Source: Przewalskia tangutica
Taxonomy: Eukaryota > Streptophyta > Magnoliopsida > Solanales > Solanaceae
Length of the DNA stretch: 64,000 nt
Reading direction: 5' to 3'
Assembly (NCBI GenBank): GCA_029844215.1
Contig: CM056728.1
Location: 62,659,789-62,723,788, forward strand
In this document: positions 33,978-45,596 of the stretch, one piece after another
Layout: each line of letters opens with the position of its first letter
Position numbering within the stretch: position 1 is the stretch's first letter
Position numbers and translations under genes: made by a program
The notes under the pieces: model-generated
What the model was told of the DNA's origin: nothing
What the model saw: the letters and a program-made list of their open reading frames with translations, nothing else
The model's database searches: none

Positions 33978-34462
33978 ATCAGATTTACATTGACCGTATT
34001 TACAGACTTGTAGTATTATTGTGGTCGCGTGTTGTACACGCCCGGTTAGACGTGTAACCCTCGAGTTGTTGGCTCGCAACGCCTTGATAGAGAGGAGATT
34101 TATGTGGTTACGTGGGGAGCTGAAATTTCCGTAGAATAAGGAACCTTGTACTTTGAAATGTGCTACCTAGAGATCGAGAAGTTGATAGATGTTTTGTGAC
34201 CTTTATAGGTTGAAGTACTACAGTGGCGTATTCTACTTGAAGGTGGAAAAGACTAGCAGGGTTATAGTACTTTGGAGCATTTTGCTAATTGTCGATAATC
34301 GTCGCGAGGTATGTGAACCGCTTCCTATCTTTTCTAGCATGATTGTTGTGAACTATGTAGTACGGTAGACGTATGTGTGCTAAATGAATTTGGTTGGTTT
34401 AAAACATAAAGTGTTATAATGGCTTTATGGGAAGTTTGTTATAACAACTTTATGTAGGTAAA

Positions 34463-37425
34463 TGTTACACCCCGTATTTACAGGACATGTTTTAAGAACG
34501 TACGTGAGAGTTCCTAATGTTAAGATTAGAGACTTGTAAAAATTTATCGGAATTATGAAATTGTCGGAAAACGAATATTGTGGCGAATGGGAGGGCGACA
34601 CGTGTCACCCCCCCCCTTATGGTTGCCTTGGACGAATTAGGCAAGGACTAAAGGGTCATTTGACCTTTGTAGGATGACTAAGTCTTGCAAGTAGTGAGCT
34701 TGAGAAAATTGACTAAGTCAAAGGGTCCACAAGTCTTGATATTTAATTGAAGCTCATCCAAGCCACCCATTTGTTCACATCTTGACCCTCCATTGTGCTA
34801 TATAATACTACTAGTAGCAAGACATAGTCCAACACTTAGAAAAAATTTCAAGAATTTCAAGAACAACAATAGTTGCTCTCGGGTTCACTTGCATTTGAAA
34901 AGGAAAGTTTTTTGTTTCTTGTCCTTTAAGCTCCACACTTTAAACCAAGGTTCTTGAGTGTATTGTAAGTGTATCTCAATAGAAAAATCTCAGAAAAAGA
35001 TAGTTTTCGTATTAGTCGCAAGGTGAAAACCTAGTTGCTTTCTAGGTTTTGTTTGGAAGTTTGAAGGAAATTTGTTGGTATTGTTCTAAGGGTCTCAAGT
35101 AGCGGATTGAAGTGTCTTGAAGAGACTCTAAGTTGCTAAGGAGCGACTTCGGATTTGGAGTTGGATTAAGATTCGTTGAGGTAATAATCTTGTCTCTTAA
35201 GTGTTACAAGATTATATATTGTTGTTAGCTTTACATTTTACTAGCATGAAGTATATGTGTTGAAGTTTTATAAGTGTAATGGATTGTTGTAGCCTTAAAT
35301 CCGAAATGTCATTTAAGCCATGTGAAGTTGGATTACAAATTGGTCGTTTATTAGAATCGTCGCATGTTACTTACTTGAAGATTATAGTAGTTATAATCGA
35401 TTGCGACTTGATATCATGTTATGCTAACAACTTGGATTGAAATGGAAATTGGATAAGAATTGGTATTGTTGCATCTCAATGTGGCCGAATTGGACTAGTA
35501 GTTTGTATTAGTTTGATATCGTTTGTGGGGCGGAATTTTACACGTCTAGTAGGCGTGTAATCCCCTATTGTTAATTGCATTGATTGGGCCTTAAATGTGG
35601 CATGTTTGGTTATTGAATTCGGCCTTGAAAAAGGTGGCAAAGTAAGTAGAAACAAAGGAGGTGCTGTCCGATTTTTCGTAGAATTTAGAGACTTTACACT
35701 TATAATATTCTACGTTTGAAGTAAGGCGTTAATAGACGTATTGTGGATATTATAGGTTGACATTCTACGGGCGGGATTTTGTACTTGGCAAGTGGTTTGA
35801 CCCGAAGAGGTATGTAGAACTTTCCTCTCTTTTGAGCATGACTAGTTGCACGTATATAGTACGGTAGACGTACAAGACCTTGATATCCTTTACTAGTTTT
35901 ATGAATAGCCAAGTCGGGTGAGTTAGGAGATTAACTCACTTCTTTGAAAGTATTAAGGATGTCTTAAGTTTTATTAAAGTTAAGGGACTTGAAGAGTTTT
36001 AAAGTATGTGATACTTGTTCCGTTTTAAACGTATAAGTCCCTTGGATAGGAAATTGTTTTTGGCTAAGGTATAAAGTGAATATAACGACTTTATGGGAAG
36101 TTGGTTATATTAGCTTTATGGAAAGATAAATGACTTGATTTAATGAAAGGCAATTTGATTTTAAGGCATCAATTGCCTAAGGTTTGATAAGAAAATGAGT
36201 CACTTGATTTAGAAACCTAACCTTATTTCCAAAAGGTATTGTGACTTGTCCTGAAAAGTAATTTTGACTTGATACTATGGTTAATAGTATCTTGGAAGTT
36301 TTATACTAAAAAGAGTCATTTGTTTTAAAGAGTAGAAGTATGTAGTACTTGGGTTAAATTCCCGGATTTTTATAAAAGATATGCTAGTGCCTTAAGTAAA
36401 CTAAAATGAGAGTGTATATGAATAAGACTAATAAGAAGTTAGGGGGATTTCTTAACTTGCTTACTTATTGTATGATAAGTTTCAGAGTGCTTATGTTATG
36501 TATGATGGCCGGTTGAGATAGGGTAAGAGTATATCTGAGGGGTAAATCCCCAAGATCGTTATACTACCTTCTTCAGGGTAAGAGTATATCTGAGGGGTAA
36601 ATCCCCAAGATCGTTATACCACCGCCTGTGGTAAGAGTATATCCGAGGGTAAATCCCCAAGATCGTTATACCACTGCTTCCGTGGATTTGCTACCCACGA
36701 TGCGAGAATACCTCATGCGAGTCCTTATGGGCTTACGCGGTGAAATAGTCCCACGCGTGCGGTACTGACCTATGCGAGAGAATACCTCACGCGGTCCACA
36801 CGACCTACGCGGGTGAAATAGTCCCGCGAGTAGGATTGCTTAATGACATCGGGCGGATGGTCCTCCTTTGATCGTGAGCTTCCTATTTTTATGTCAGACG
36901 ATACTATTAGTTACTCTCATTGTTAGTAAGGCAATTGTGTCGTAATTTTGTTATCATACATGTCTCGCTTTGTTTTAAACTTACGATGTAATTACGATTT
37001 TCTAGTTTTACATACTTGGTACATATTGGTAATCGACCCTTCGGCCGCGTTCATGCCGCAGGTGGTAAGGTGTGGTGGATCCTCATTCTTGGATCACTTA
37101 TCGACGCCGAAGCTCCATTTCTCGGAGGCTTGTCTTTTGTACGATCTTTCCCGATGTTGTAGATTTATGTACATTCAGTGGTACGGGCCCCGTCCCGCCA
37201 TCGTTGTTATTCTTAAAGGTCTGTAGTCACATGTTGTGGTTTAAATGTAAGAACCGAGTTATCTGCTTTTTCTTTGATTATGCATATTTTATGGAAGCGC
37301 GCCTTATCGCCAGCTGTGATATTATTGTCTAAACATGTTGTATGTTATGTTTGTTCCGCCGCTATTCTCGATGTATATCAACGGGTGCCTGTGTAGGCAC
37401 TACCGCGCCTGGGTCGGTCGTGACA
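34463..37425 (+). mobile_element. Solo LTR inside LTR3
   Basis: Third copy of the same solo LTR at the same site, about 2963 bp. The right flank reads AGAAA instead of GTAAA, probably an error. The part from about 36620 to 37425 is ragged compared with the first copy. Confidence 0.9.
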
Positions 37426-38244
37426 AGAAAGAAATGGTTTGTGGTTTTAAAAGATAAGAGACTTGACTTATAAATGACTTGATGTGAAATATTAAGGACT
37501 TGGTTTGTGTTAAAAAGTTGTGAAACCGCATTTATGAGAAATGGGTAATTGGATTTTTAAAGGAATAAGTTATATTGATTTCGGAAATGAGAATAATTAT
37601 CGAACAAACCACTACAAATAAGTAATAAAGGAAAATGTATTGACTAATTAATTATTATTAAAACCAAGAGAAACCTCCATCTGCATAGAAGCTAAGATAA
37701 GACAAAATTGTATTACATTTCCTAGATCATTGCTGCTTTAATAAGATCATTAATAACAAGTATTGATTTTTTCTTAAATTCCAAAGTAAGGAACTTGTTT
37801 CCTAAAAGAAAAGAGACTTGAGGAATTTGAAGTGTTTTGGTTTAAAAGAAAGGCATGGTTTTGCCTTAAGATGGTTTAAAAAGAAGGTATGGAAATTGTT
37901 TTGGTTTACTTAAAAAGATAGTTACTCAATTTTGATACTACGGGTATCGTGTGACTTTTTGTGAAAGAAATGGATCTTTTAAAGAGTTAAAGTACGTAGT
38001 ACCTTGGGATTAAAATCCGATTTGTTGTAATAAAACGAATGGAGGGCCTGGGCCATATTATTCTGGATCACTTTGGGCATATCGACTGGAATGGACGGTC
38101 CACGCGTATGCGCTTCATGATGAGGGTCTGCCTCCTGGGTTGATAGTGTTATTACATGGACTAGATTCCATGAGGTTTAATACGCAGGTGGATTCGCAGC
38201 TAGCCTCATACTTCGCCTCCTACTGGTCGATGGTCAGCTCAGTT

Positions 38245-38582
38245 GGCTTTGACTACCTACGGCGCGATGGAAACGCATCGCGGCCTGGTGGCAGCTCATG
38301 GCTTGCCCGCGGTACGGTAAAAGACTGGAGCAATCGACGCCACCCAACACTACACGCAATAGCTGAGACTGAAAACACGCAGATCCAAGTAAGTGCATTT
38401 GCAATAACACGAGCAGAGTGAGACCCGAGACGGAATTTCGACGCCCAATTGATCCGCTTGTACTCTGCTCGCTGCGATGGAGGCTAGTAATATTACCATT
38501 CTACCAATCGACAAGATAAATGGTTCAAAAGATATGCTCAGATCCCTTCGTGACGGATTATGGTGGGGCGTATGATTTCAGT
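38245..38582 (+). other. Unassigned segment before element Q
   Basis: LTR3 can be followed, increasingly degraded, to about 38245 (AGTTGGCTTT). From there to the Q LTR start at 38583 the sequence matches neither the expected LTR block of ~60-bp repeats nor anything else in the window. No convincing protein or RNA gene is visible. It could be filler DNA at a rearranged junction, a fragment of another repeat, or a poor consensus. Confidence 0.5.
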
Positions 38583-40927
38583 TGTTATACCGTATTTCCG
38601 CAGTATGACGTAAGGGAATACGACGTCTTGCCTTAAAGATAAGCTCGACGCTTTATTTTGTACACAACTCACTAAAAGAATCGCTTTCCCGAAACGCTTC
38701 CACTTCAGAGTAAATTCGCTATGCCATTTCTTATTTTTGGATTTTTCCGGAGAAAACATTTTGGACCAACGGGAGGGTGATATGCACCCTCACAGTGGGT
38801 TGGCGCAAGCTCGTGGCTTTGACGATCAAGGCCCAAAGAGGGCTGCCTTCGGCCGATCGGGTCCTTGTTTAGGCCTTGTTTTGTGAGTGTTTTGCGAGTG
38901 TTTTGCGGAGTGTTTGGAGTAGGAGTTAGGTGCACTTGGCTTGATCTTGGCCTTACACTTGCCTTGCACTTGTCTTCATCTCGGCCATTGGTCACAAGGC
39001 TTGAGCTATAAATACCCCTTAGAGATGAAGAGTTATTCATCCACAAAGTTATCTTCCAAGTCTAAAAATCCTCTCCTCTCCTTAAGCTCATCCAAACACC
39101 TCTTCCTCCCTGTGTTGTATGGCCGAGAGCCTACCCCCAGCCTAGCCGAAATCTACCCCCTCCCTGGTAGAAAAGTTACCTTCTGTATCGTTATAATGCC
39201 CAAAATACCCTAGCCCAAATACCTTAGTACTTAGTAGAAGTTGTGAAGAACTTCTGTGGTTCTGAGCATACAACTTAGAGCAAAACCTTGCTCACTTTTC
39301 TAGGATATTATCTTACCGAGGTAACTAATCCTAACCTCTTTTGAATCATATATATATACTGTTGTAGTATAAGAATAAGTATAAATACTTAGAAGTATAT
39401 CACGTAATAGAATCAAGTATTAATCACTTAGAAAGGTTTAAAAGAAGAATAATCAAATCAGATTTACATAGACTGCTTTCACAAGAGACTTATATAGCTC
39501 ACCTGCAGGAAGTTGCCGACTTATCAGAGAATTATGAACCCTCGCTTAGAATGACCTTGAGTAGTCTTTGATAGATATCTGTGACTATTATAGTCGACTC
39601 TCTCACGACATATTCAACTCAAGGTGGTTTTCACGAGAAGGTATGTGATTCTTCCTAAAGCATGATATTTTACAATATATATATAGTACTATGTGACGCA
39701 TACGTGTTAACTGAATAATAACTACGGCAATGTCTTTGACTTAAGCTCGAATAATACTTACGAATGCCTCACGCTTAAGCCCTAATAATAAAGAATCAAA
39801 ACATTTCAAAGACTCATCAATCATATTATCGTAAGAGAACTAATTGGTTTTTAAATGCTTTAAGAGTTATACTAGCTTTATGGAAGTAAGTATAACCACT
39901 TAAGATTTATAAAAGAAACAAGTTTGCCTATGTGTTTATAATGCATTTGTATTGTGAAAAGAATAATAAAGATGGTTTGATAAATAGACATGATATGATG
40001 CTGTTAGTATCTTGTAACGCTTGTATAAAGTAGTATCCTTGTTGTGCTTATGTTGTTTAAAGATGTTGTTATGTTAGTATACTATCACTCACCTCTTGAG
40101 ATGATACACGGGTTAAGCTGCTCATCCGCAGGGTAGACTCAGCGGTCCGGGACCGTGATTCGAGAATACCACGCGGGTCGGGGCCTATGCGGAGCTACGG
40201 AGTTCCGTGTTAGTACGCGGGTTATGCACGCGTCTCGTGGCCATGCGACAGCGAGTCCAGACGCATGCCGAGGAGTAGCTACCCTCGACGCGGGTTATAC
40301 CTCACGCGCCCACGCGAGTGGCATGCGGACTCGAGTTCAGATTAGGCTGCGTATCGACGATGGGGCGAGTGGCCTGCTTTCGATCATTCGGCCTAGACAA
40401 GACCTATTACGCTACCTATTGTTGCTCTTGTTTGTGATGACACCACGCGCGTTTCCTCGTTGTTTCACACATATTTGTAAACTGGTTTTTAAATGATATG
40501 TTTTCATTTAAGTATTTTACGCCAGATACTTAGTAATGTAATCGACTCCTTCTGGGCCGCTCATGCCGCAGTAAGGGCAAGCAGTGCTAGATCCACATCC
40601 TTAGGATCTTGCGTTGGTGTCGTGAGCTCCATCTTCTCCGAGGCTCTACTTTGGGTATGATCTCCCGTTGTAGATAGTTTCAGAGGTATGGCGGGCCCCG
40701 TCCCGCCATAGTTGTTTACTTCCTAGAGGTCTCAGAGTACTATTGTACATTGGGATGTGAATCGCAAAACTTGAGTTATTTATATTATGCCGAAGGCAAG
40801 CTTTTCTTCGTATAAACTGTATCTTATTTTATAAACCGCTTCTCGCCTTGTTTTATATTCCGTTACTCGATGTATGACTACTGGGTGCCCTTGGCATACT
40901 GCACCACGCCCCGAACGGGTCGTGACA
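38583..40927 (+). mobile_element. Q 5' LTR
   Basis: 2345 bp, starting TGTTATACCGTATTTCC and ending GGGTCGTGACA. TATA box TATAAATA at 39007-39014. It pairs with 45597-47964; much of the sequence is identical, with differences clustered in GC-rich words. Confidence 0.9.
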
Positions 40928-40931
40928 AAAG

Positions 40932-40943
40932 TGGTATCGAGTC
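40932..40943 (+). other. Q primer-binding site
   Basis: TGGTATCGAGTC after the LTR end and AAAG, an imperfect match to TGGTATCAGAGC. The leader that follows is recognisably the same as in the array (CCTCGGAAAGTGTCTAC...). Confidence 0.85.
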
Positions 40944-41124
40944 ATAATCCTCGGAAAGTGTCTACGCACTGTATCTAGTAGTTCGATTATCGCGCACGTG
41001 TGCACACCAATAATCGTGAGGCTATAGGATATTTGTGATTGGTTTCATTCTTCTCATTACGAGATCGTGCTTTAGCTGTGTTATAGGTTGACCCTCTAAC
41101 GTATTCCTTGGGCTCCGTAATTGT

Positions 41125-42340
41125 ATGCCTCCACGGGCAACCCGGGCCAGGGCGGCAAGGCAAACAGGAGCCGCTAGCAGACACCCAGAGTCACGAGGGC
41201 TCGTGCCTGTCTATACCAGACGGCGAGTTCTATGACGCCGCCCCAAAGAGAGACCACACCCCGCTCCCACACCGGGCGAGGAGTTAGAAGGAGACGGGGC
41301 CAACTTTTGGCCAAAGTTGCGTATTTAGCGTTCCGAGAGATTGATGCGCGCCTCAGCTCCGCCGCACTCCGTGGTACACCCGAGGCGTATAGTTTGAGGC
41401 TACGAGATTTCTTGAGTCAGAGCCCGGAGTTTTATGGGTCGAGGGAGGATGATCCGCATGAGTTCATCCGCGCCTTCAGAGGATTTTGAGTGATCGTGGC
41501 GCCGAGACCGAGTCCGTGATCTTTGGTTCCCCGCCAGGATACCGCGATCGATTGGTTTGATCTATGGAGTTATCCCGGAGAGCACGCGCCCCTACACGGG
41601 ACGAGTTCTCGTGAGGCTTTCCTCACTCACTTCGCCTGGCCATGACGGCGCGGCGCGCCGATAGATTTTTATGAGGCAGCAGAGGACGACCGCAGTGAGT
41701 ACAATGTCGAGTTTGATTCTTTGGCTCGATATGTCCCAAGATTGGTAGCAGATGAGGATAGGTGCACCGCTATGTCACCGCCAGACGACTATATGGCCGA
41801 GTCACGGGGGTTTCTCTCCAGGGTAGACATTACCCGCACGCAGCTCACGCCTTTGATGCGGCGAGCGCAGGTCGACGGGCGCACATCGCCAGGTTAAGGC
41901 CAGACGGAGGGTTTTCGTGGTTATCGTGGTGGCGGCGGTAGCCTAGATTCGCAGAGCACTCGCACCGCCCTCGACACCCAGAGTTTTCGAGGGCCAGGCC
42001 CAGGCTTCAGACGCCCGAGTAGCAGAGGCATCGCCGACGACCACCCCAGTGGCCGATGCAGATCCCATTACGGGAAGTGTGGTACTACTTATGGATCTTG
42101 TATAGCGGCGAGGCGCAGGTCACTTGCGAGGATCGTCCGACCGCAGTGGCGGTGGTAGGCCCACCTTCAGTTCGTGGCCGCTTCATCATCTCCTACGCTT
42201 ACTCGCCCGAGGCGTGGTGCTCGCGGGTCGCCAGGTCGCGGCAGGTCGTGGCTCGTCCCAGCCTAGCGGTCCTCGTAACCGCATATATGCTTTGTCCAGA
42301 CAGATCGTGAGGCCTCACTGATGTCGCTGCTGTACCTTAT
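41125..42340 (+). pseudogene. gag: Q gag, frameshifted
   Basis: The start ATG at 41125 gives MPPRATRARAAR-type sequence parallel to the other gags. A frame from 41232 to 41489 shows YSLRLRDFLSQSPEFYGSRE and DPHEFIRAFRGF, matching DSWRLRDFLSCSPPVFYG...DPQEFIR of unit A. Later DNA-level matches are EYNVEFDSLARYVP at about 41700-41740 and DRCTAMSPPDDYMAE at about 41755-41800. The zinc-knuckle region (about 42040-42140) is too damaged to read the full CCHC motif. Confidence 0.82.
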
Positions 42341-42960
42341 CGGGCTGGGTTTGATGTGTATGCTTTGATAGATCCGGTTCTACCCCTATATATCTCCCTT
42401 GTTGCTAGTAGGATAGGGATAGAGCCCAGTCCATAGACTTTTCGAGGTAGCTACGCCAGTGGGTGATTTGGTAGCTCGGCGGTATATAGAGCTTGTCTGT
42501 GACTATTTACGGGGCTCTGACCCAGCCGACTTGATAGAGTTGGAGATGATTGACTTCGACGTGATTATGGGGACGGATTGGCTAGCTTCTTGCTATGCCA
42601 ATGTAGACCGCAGAGAGAGAGTAGTACGGTTCCGCTGAGCCGTTGTTGAGTGGAGGAGCACGGACGCCGGCGGTAGGTTTATTTCCTACCTCGGCTAGGA
42701 AGATGTGCGAGAAGGGTATATCTACCATCTAGTTCGTGTTTGATAATCGAGGTACCGTACGATTTTCACCGGGCCTCGTAGTCACGAAGTTCCCGACGTG
42801 TTCCTGCATGACCTCGGGTATCCTCCCGAGAGGAGATTGAGTTTTGTATTGACATATTGCGATACTCGCCTATTTCCATTCCGCCATACGTAACGGCACC
42901 GCCGAGTTGAGAGCCAAGGATCGCCAGGATTTGCTAGAGAAAGGGTTTCATTAGGCCCGG
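42341..42960 (+). pseudogene. pol: Q protease and pol linker (retropepsin), frameshifted
   Basis: The aspartic protease signature appears as ALIDP followed by a damaged GST box (about 42360-42385), and its second landmark as LIELEMIDFDVIMGTDWLAS at about 42533-42592. The spacing between them fits a gypsy retropepsin, which cuts the polyprotein. The linker to RT follows, with many small gaps. Confidence 0.78.
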
Positions 42961-43998
42961 TGTTTCTCCCCGGGGCGCATTGTTCGTGAAGAAGAAGGAC
43001 GACGCGCATGTGTTGATTGCAACAACAAGGTGACCATTAAGAACGTATACCCTCCCGTGATTGATGATTTGTTCGACCGATGCAGGTGCGAGATGTTTCT
43101 CCAAGATTGATCCGCGATCGGGCTATCATCAAAGTAGTCGAGAGGTGGATGTCCCTAGATCGCATTCGGACCCAGACGCATTATGAGTTGTGGTCATGTC
43201 TTTGGTTGACCAATGCTCCGGATGGTATTCATGGATTTGATGAACCGAGTGTTCAAACCATTTTGACACGTTTGTGATAGTGTTCATCGATGATATCTTG
43301 GTTTATTCTCGCTATGAGTGAGCATGCGGAGCATTTGGCGATCCGGTCGAGAAGCTTCAGACCGAAGCCTGACGCCAAGTTTTCCAAATGCGAGTTTTGG
43401 TTGACTTGATGGCGCTTAGGCATATTGTGGCTGATGGCATTCGAGTTGATACGCCAAGATCAAGGCGTGACTTGGCCGAGACCTACTATCCGGCCAGGTT
43501 CGCAGCTTACGGGCCTCGCAGTTATTATCGCGTTCGTGGAGAAGTTTGCTTTATCTGCACCATTGACTAGGCCGACTCGGAAGGCGCCAAGTTTGATGGG
43601 ATGATGCTTGTGGCGTGGTTTCGCTTGAAAGAGAGACCGACGATCGCCTCGCTTACTCTTCCGCAGGGTCCAGATGGTTATGTTGTATTGTGACGCGTCG
43701 GGCATCGGGTTGGGATATTGACGCAGCATGGCGGGGTTATAGCATATGCATCCCGACACCAAGAAACACGAGAGGAACTACCCCACCCATGATTTGGAGT
43801 CGCAGTGATTCACGCCAAGATCTCGAGGCACTATTTGTATGGGTTCACGTGGATATTTATACGGACCACAAGAGCCTCCAGATATCTTCACAGAGGAGCC
43901 GAACTTACGGCGAGACGGTGGTTAGAGTTGCTTAAGGATTACGATGTTGATATCCTATACCACCCGGGAAGGCCAATGTTGTGGCGTATGCCTTAGTC
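42961..43998 (+). pseudogene. pol: Q reverse transcriptase and RNase H, frameshifted
   Basis: RT landmarks found in changing frames are FVKKKD (about 42985), KVTIKN (about 43028), DDLFD (about 43065), FSKID (about 43097), and FIDDILVYS at about 43285-43312, the catalytic box. RNase H shows YCDAS-like sequence near 43690, VDIYTDHKSLQ at about 43850-43882, and RRWLELLKDYDVDILYHPG at about 43912-43968. It is closely related to E0 pol at 1-1120 but far more broken up by indels. Confidence 0.87.
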
Positions 43999-45463
43999 GT
44001 AGGTCGATGGGAGCCATCGGATGTGCAGAGAGGAGGACATGGTTCGTGATTTGCATCGATTAGCGAGCCTTGGTGTCCGCTTGATTGATTCCGATAGCGG
44101 GGTTAGAGTTCGTGAGGCTGCCAGTCTTCCATCGTCGAGGAGGTGAAGAGGCAATACCGAGGATCCGCTTTGATTCGATATCGTGATACGCCTCTTCGTG
44201 AGGCGCGGTCCTGAGGTAGCACCACGGGTGCTAAGGTTTGAGGCGCAGTGTGTTCCGGATGTTTCGTGACTTCGGGGAGTTCTCGGGGAAGCACACCAAG
44301 GCGTTACAGCATTCATCCATCCGGTCCATCAAGATGTACCACGACCTTAGATCCGTATTGGTGGGATGGCAAGAGGACGCTGCGAGTTCGTAGCTCGCCC
44401 GTGTTGTCGCAGTAAGGTAGAGCACCGCAGGCCCGGTGGTTTGTTACGCGATTGAGATCCCGAGAAGTGGGAGGTAATCAACATGGACTTCATCACAGGA
44501 TTACCTCGCACTCGGAGGAGACATGATTCTATATGGGTTATCGTCACAAAGTCGATTTAAATCAGCCCACTTTCTTCCGTCAGACGACTTTTTCTGAGGA
44601 TTATGCGGACTTACATCCGAGAGATCGCCGATCGCATGGAGTCCCTACCGATCATATCGCATGCAGGAGCCCCTTTCGGCTAACTGGAGGTCCTTCCAGA
44701 GGGGTTTAGGACGCAGTGAGCTCGAGTAATCGCATTTCATCCATGAGCAGATTTGGGACAGCAGAGCGCACTATCCGCACTCGAGGATATGCCGCGAGCC
44801 CGTGTTATTGACTTTAGTGGTAGTTGGGAGGATCATTTGCCTCTAGTTGAGTTCGCATATAATAATAGCTACCACTCCGATTCGATGGCGCCTTATGAGG
44901 CCTTGTATGAGGAAGTGCAGATCGCCATAGGTTGGTTCGATGTGGGCGAGGGGCAGCTAGTGGGACCAGATTTGGTACAGCAGGTCGTGGATAAGGTGAA
45001 GCTTATCCGAGCGGCATTGACACCGTAGTCGGTAAGTCGACGCAGATCATCGTCGTCAGATCTCGAGTTCGAGGTTCATGATTGGGTTTTCCTAGCGCCA
45101 CCGGCGGTGCGATGAGATTCGGGAAGAAGGAAGCTCACCAGTACATCGGGCCGTTGATTGTCCGCAGGTAGGCAAGGTTGCTATGAGTTGATCCGCCGTC
45201 CGATCCGGAGGCACATCCGCTTTTTCACGATCTATCCGGAGAGATGTATCGGGATCCATCTAGTGGTACACCGATCGACGATGTCCAGTGACCGGGGTTA
45301 TCGATGAGGAGATTCCCAGCGATAGTCGATCGTCGTTAGGCGTCTGCGGACGGGACGGCTTCCGCAAAGTCTTGGCGAACGAGCTCGGGAGGAGATGACA
45401 CGGGAAGCCGAGGAGGACATGAGGCGGAAGTATCCTCACCTATTCCCCACACCTCCGTAATTC
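43999..45463 (+). pseudogene. pol: Q integrase and chromodomain-like end, frameshifted
   Basis: Integrase core start NMDFITGLPRT at about 44481-44512, then AHFLP (about 44568). The stretch 44753-45028 reads LEDMPRARVIDFSGSWEDH, LPLVEFAYNNSYHS, MAPYEALYEE and VVDKVKLIRA, the block before the C-terminal modules. The GPY/F-like region (about 45125-45200) and the tail EAEEDMRRKYPHLFPTPP at about 45405-45457 follow, with stop TAA at 45458-45460. The stop position matches the expected end of pol. Confidence 0.87.
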
Positions 45464-45563
45464 ACTTTCCTACTTGTAAATTTTCGTTATCGCTTCGCCA
45501 TGTGTTGCTCCGTGGCGTGTGGCATTTACATCGTTTAAGCTTCTTCGCTAACTGCTTGGAAGG

Positions 45564-45596
45564 AACATTCGACGAATGTTTCTGGCGAGGGGAGAA
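45564..45596 (+). promoter_or_regulatory. Q pre-PPT hairpin and polypurine tract
   Basis: AACATTCG-A-CGAATGTT (45564-45580), then a purine-rich run GCGAGGGGAGAA ending at 45596. Same layout as in the other elements, with a one-base loop. Confidence 0.83.

Noticed and set aside
38140..38421. Frame of 93 codons before element Q
   Set aside because: The first half is degraded LTR sequence and the second half is the unassigned segment. No motif or conservation supports a protein.
40155..40496. Frame of 113 codons in the Q 5' LTR
   Set aside because: The equivalent region of the Q 3' LTR (about 47160-47500) does not keep the frame, so it is not under coding constraint.
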